From Thermoproteota archaeon (GTDB taxonomy: Archaea > Korarchaeota > Korarchaeia > Korarchaeales > Korarchaeaceae), in contig JAGGTZ010000143.1 in the NCBI GenBank assembly GCA_021158805.1, forward strand, positions 1 to 5,349: a DNA stretch of 5,349 bases, given 5' to 3'. Shown piece by piece: positions 4,342 to 5,349 of this stretch. Below the pieces are notes generated by a model. The model was given only the letters and a program-made list of their open reading frames with translations, had not been told where the DNA came from and searched no databases. The position numbers and the translations under genes were made by a program. Each line of letters begins with the position of its first letter. The stretch's first letter is position 1.

Positions 4342-5349
4342 TTACTTAACGTTGGGAAGCAACTCGGGGGCATTTCTCATTACCCCGACTCTGGGCTTCT
4401 CGAATTTATTGATCTCTCTATCTATAGCCTCCTGTAAGCTACCATACCACTCAAAGCCAAGAGATCTAGCTTCTTGCTCAGATATTCCCTCAGATACTAA
4501 GACAACCTTTATCCTAGATCTGATCTTCGACCATACCATCGAGTTAGCGGCACCGACAGGGTCACTTACTAGACCACTTCTAACCCTCCTGTCTATCTCC
4601 TCAGGCGTTAACCTCGCTAGCTCTAAGACCTCGGGGTGTGTTCTTGCCACTCCCTCAGGACAGGGGGTAAGCAGTATTAAGGTTCCTCCTTCCCTTAAGA
4701 CCATGTCTGCTGGATATAGAGACTTATGTGCCTGCCAGAACTCTATATCGGCTGGATAGCTACTAGCAATGACCAGATCTAGATTCGACGGGGTCTTTAC
4801 TTCATATACTTTCCTTGCTTCTCTCACCCCCTCTCTAAACACTTCGCTAACGGTTCCAGCTCCTATCCAGGTGACATTACCGGTACCATCCACTACGACA
4901 TTTATTAAGCCCCTGAGCTTCGCCCTTTCTGCTACAATATCCATGAGATCTCTCACCTGATTCTTCTCTACGCCTAGAAAACTCCTTCTGAGTCTGGCGC
5001 TAAGTAGATGCATTTCACCAACGGTCTTTTCACCGGAAATTCCAGGGAGAATTATCTTCGAGCCGCCTGAGAAGCCGGATACGTGATGTGGCACTATCAT
5101 CCCGACTCCTATGGCAATATCGACCCTCTCAATTTCCTTGTTAACCTCTATTGGCGATCCATTCGGCATCACCCCAACTTTAACGAGCTTCTCCGGGTCT
5201 CTGAAGTCGGGTTGGATAACTTCTACCCTATTCATGGCTTCACCATACTTATCAACTAGCTCTTGCTGTGTCATGGGTCTATGGGTCCCTAATGCCACTA
5301 ACAAAGTGATATCATCATCCCTAACCCCCTTCTCATTCAAATAGTCCAA
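4342..5349 (-). CDS. larA: LarA-family nickel-pincer 2-hydroxyacid racemase, C-terminal part (start outside window)
   Basis: LarA-family enzymes racemise lactate or related 2-hydroxyacids using a nickel-pincer nucleotide cofactor made by LarB, LarE and LarC. The 335 visible codons are about 80% of the family's usual 410-430 residues. The TTG at the window edge is most likely internal. Residues matching the Lactobacillus plantarum enzyme, in fragment numbering: catalytic His23 in GTHRPMT (H108) and His88 in VPHHVSGFSGGSK (H174), the pincer-attachment Lys98 (K184), and nickel-ligand His114 in EMHLL (H200). The spacings between the last three are identical to the reference. The C-terminal domain keeps Gln206 and Lys209 in WQAHK, but has Trp205 where the lactate enzyme has Tyr. 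The true substrate is therefore uncertain. Cofactor-synthesis genes are not in the window. The stop (TAA, 4342-4344) is 9 bp from the convergent tRNA end, and I see no terminator between them. Confidence 0.88.
   Translation of the reverse strand: MDYLNEKGVRDDDITLLVALGTHRPMTQQELVDKYGEAMNRVEVIQPDFRDPEKLVKVGVMPNGSPIEVNKEIERVDIAIGVGMIVPHHVSGFSGGSKIILPGISGEKTVGEMHLLSARLRRSFLGVEKNQVRDLMDIVAERAKLRGLINVVVDGTGNVTWIGAGTVSEVFREGVREARKVYEVKTPSNLDLVIASSYPADIEFWQAHKSLYPADMVLREGGTLILLTPCPEGVARTHPEVLELARLTPEEIDRRVRSGLVSDPVGAANSMVWSKIRSRIKVVLVSEGISEQEARSLGFEWYGSLQEAIDREINKFEKPRVGVMRNAPELLPNVK

Noticed and set aside
4352..5344. Three plus-strand open frames across larA
   Set aside because: They are complementary to a well-supported LarA coding region, and their Ser/Thr/Leu-rich products are typical of antisense reading.
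1..5349. CRISPR array, insertion sequence or toxin-antitoxin pair
   Set aside because: I saw no regularly spaced repeats, no transposase-like protein, no terminal inverted repeats and no small paired genes.

Overview
The window looks like chromosomal DNA from a hyperthermophilic archaeon, probably of the crenarchaeal (Thermoproteota) or a related lineage. Four things point there. The ribosomal proteins are of the archaeal type and in archaeal order (L3, L4, L23, L2, S19). Ribosome-binding sites are GAGGTG placed 6-7 nt before the start. Arginine codons are mostly AGG/AGA. The serine tRNA has acceptor, anticodon and variable-arm stems made only of G-C pairs. I cannot name a genus.

Layout, left to right. 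Bases 1-372 hold the 3' end of an unrecognised, sequon-rich protein that continues off the left edge. It overlaps the start of an archease gene (369-788), the accessory factor of the RNA ligase RtcB, in a GTGA stop/start overlap. A 154-bp gap follows. It contains a 7-bp inverted repeat, a pair of CCATATA repeats and a good TATA-like box. The L3-L4-L23-L2 block (943-3752) is a tight operon with gaps or overlaps of 5-8 bp. S19 (3808-4206) follows after a larger 55-bp gap with an AT-rich promoter-like or terminator-like stretch. A tRNA-Ser(UGA) gene with encoded CCA (4243-4332) has its own TATA box. The right end (4342 onward, minus strand) is the C-terminal about 80% of a LarA-family nickel-pincer racemase. 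It converges on the tRNA with only 9 bp between the two 3' ends.

Function. The plus-strand genes form an RNA and translation neighbourhood: tRNA splicing/RNA ligation (archease), large- and small-subunit ribosomal proteins, and a tRNA. The usual archaeal S10/spc cluster continues from S19 into L22 and S3. Here it stops at S19, so the ribosomal cluster is split. LarA is a metabolic gene on the other strand with no evident functional tie to the rest.

I see no mobile element, CRISPR array or obviously new multi-gene system. The main points of interest are the unknown gene coupled to archease, the archease start and its substituted histidine positions, the broken ribosomal operon, and the very close tRNA/larA convergence.
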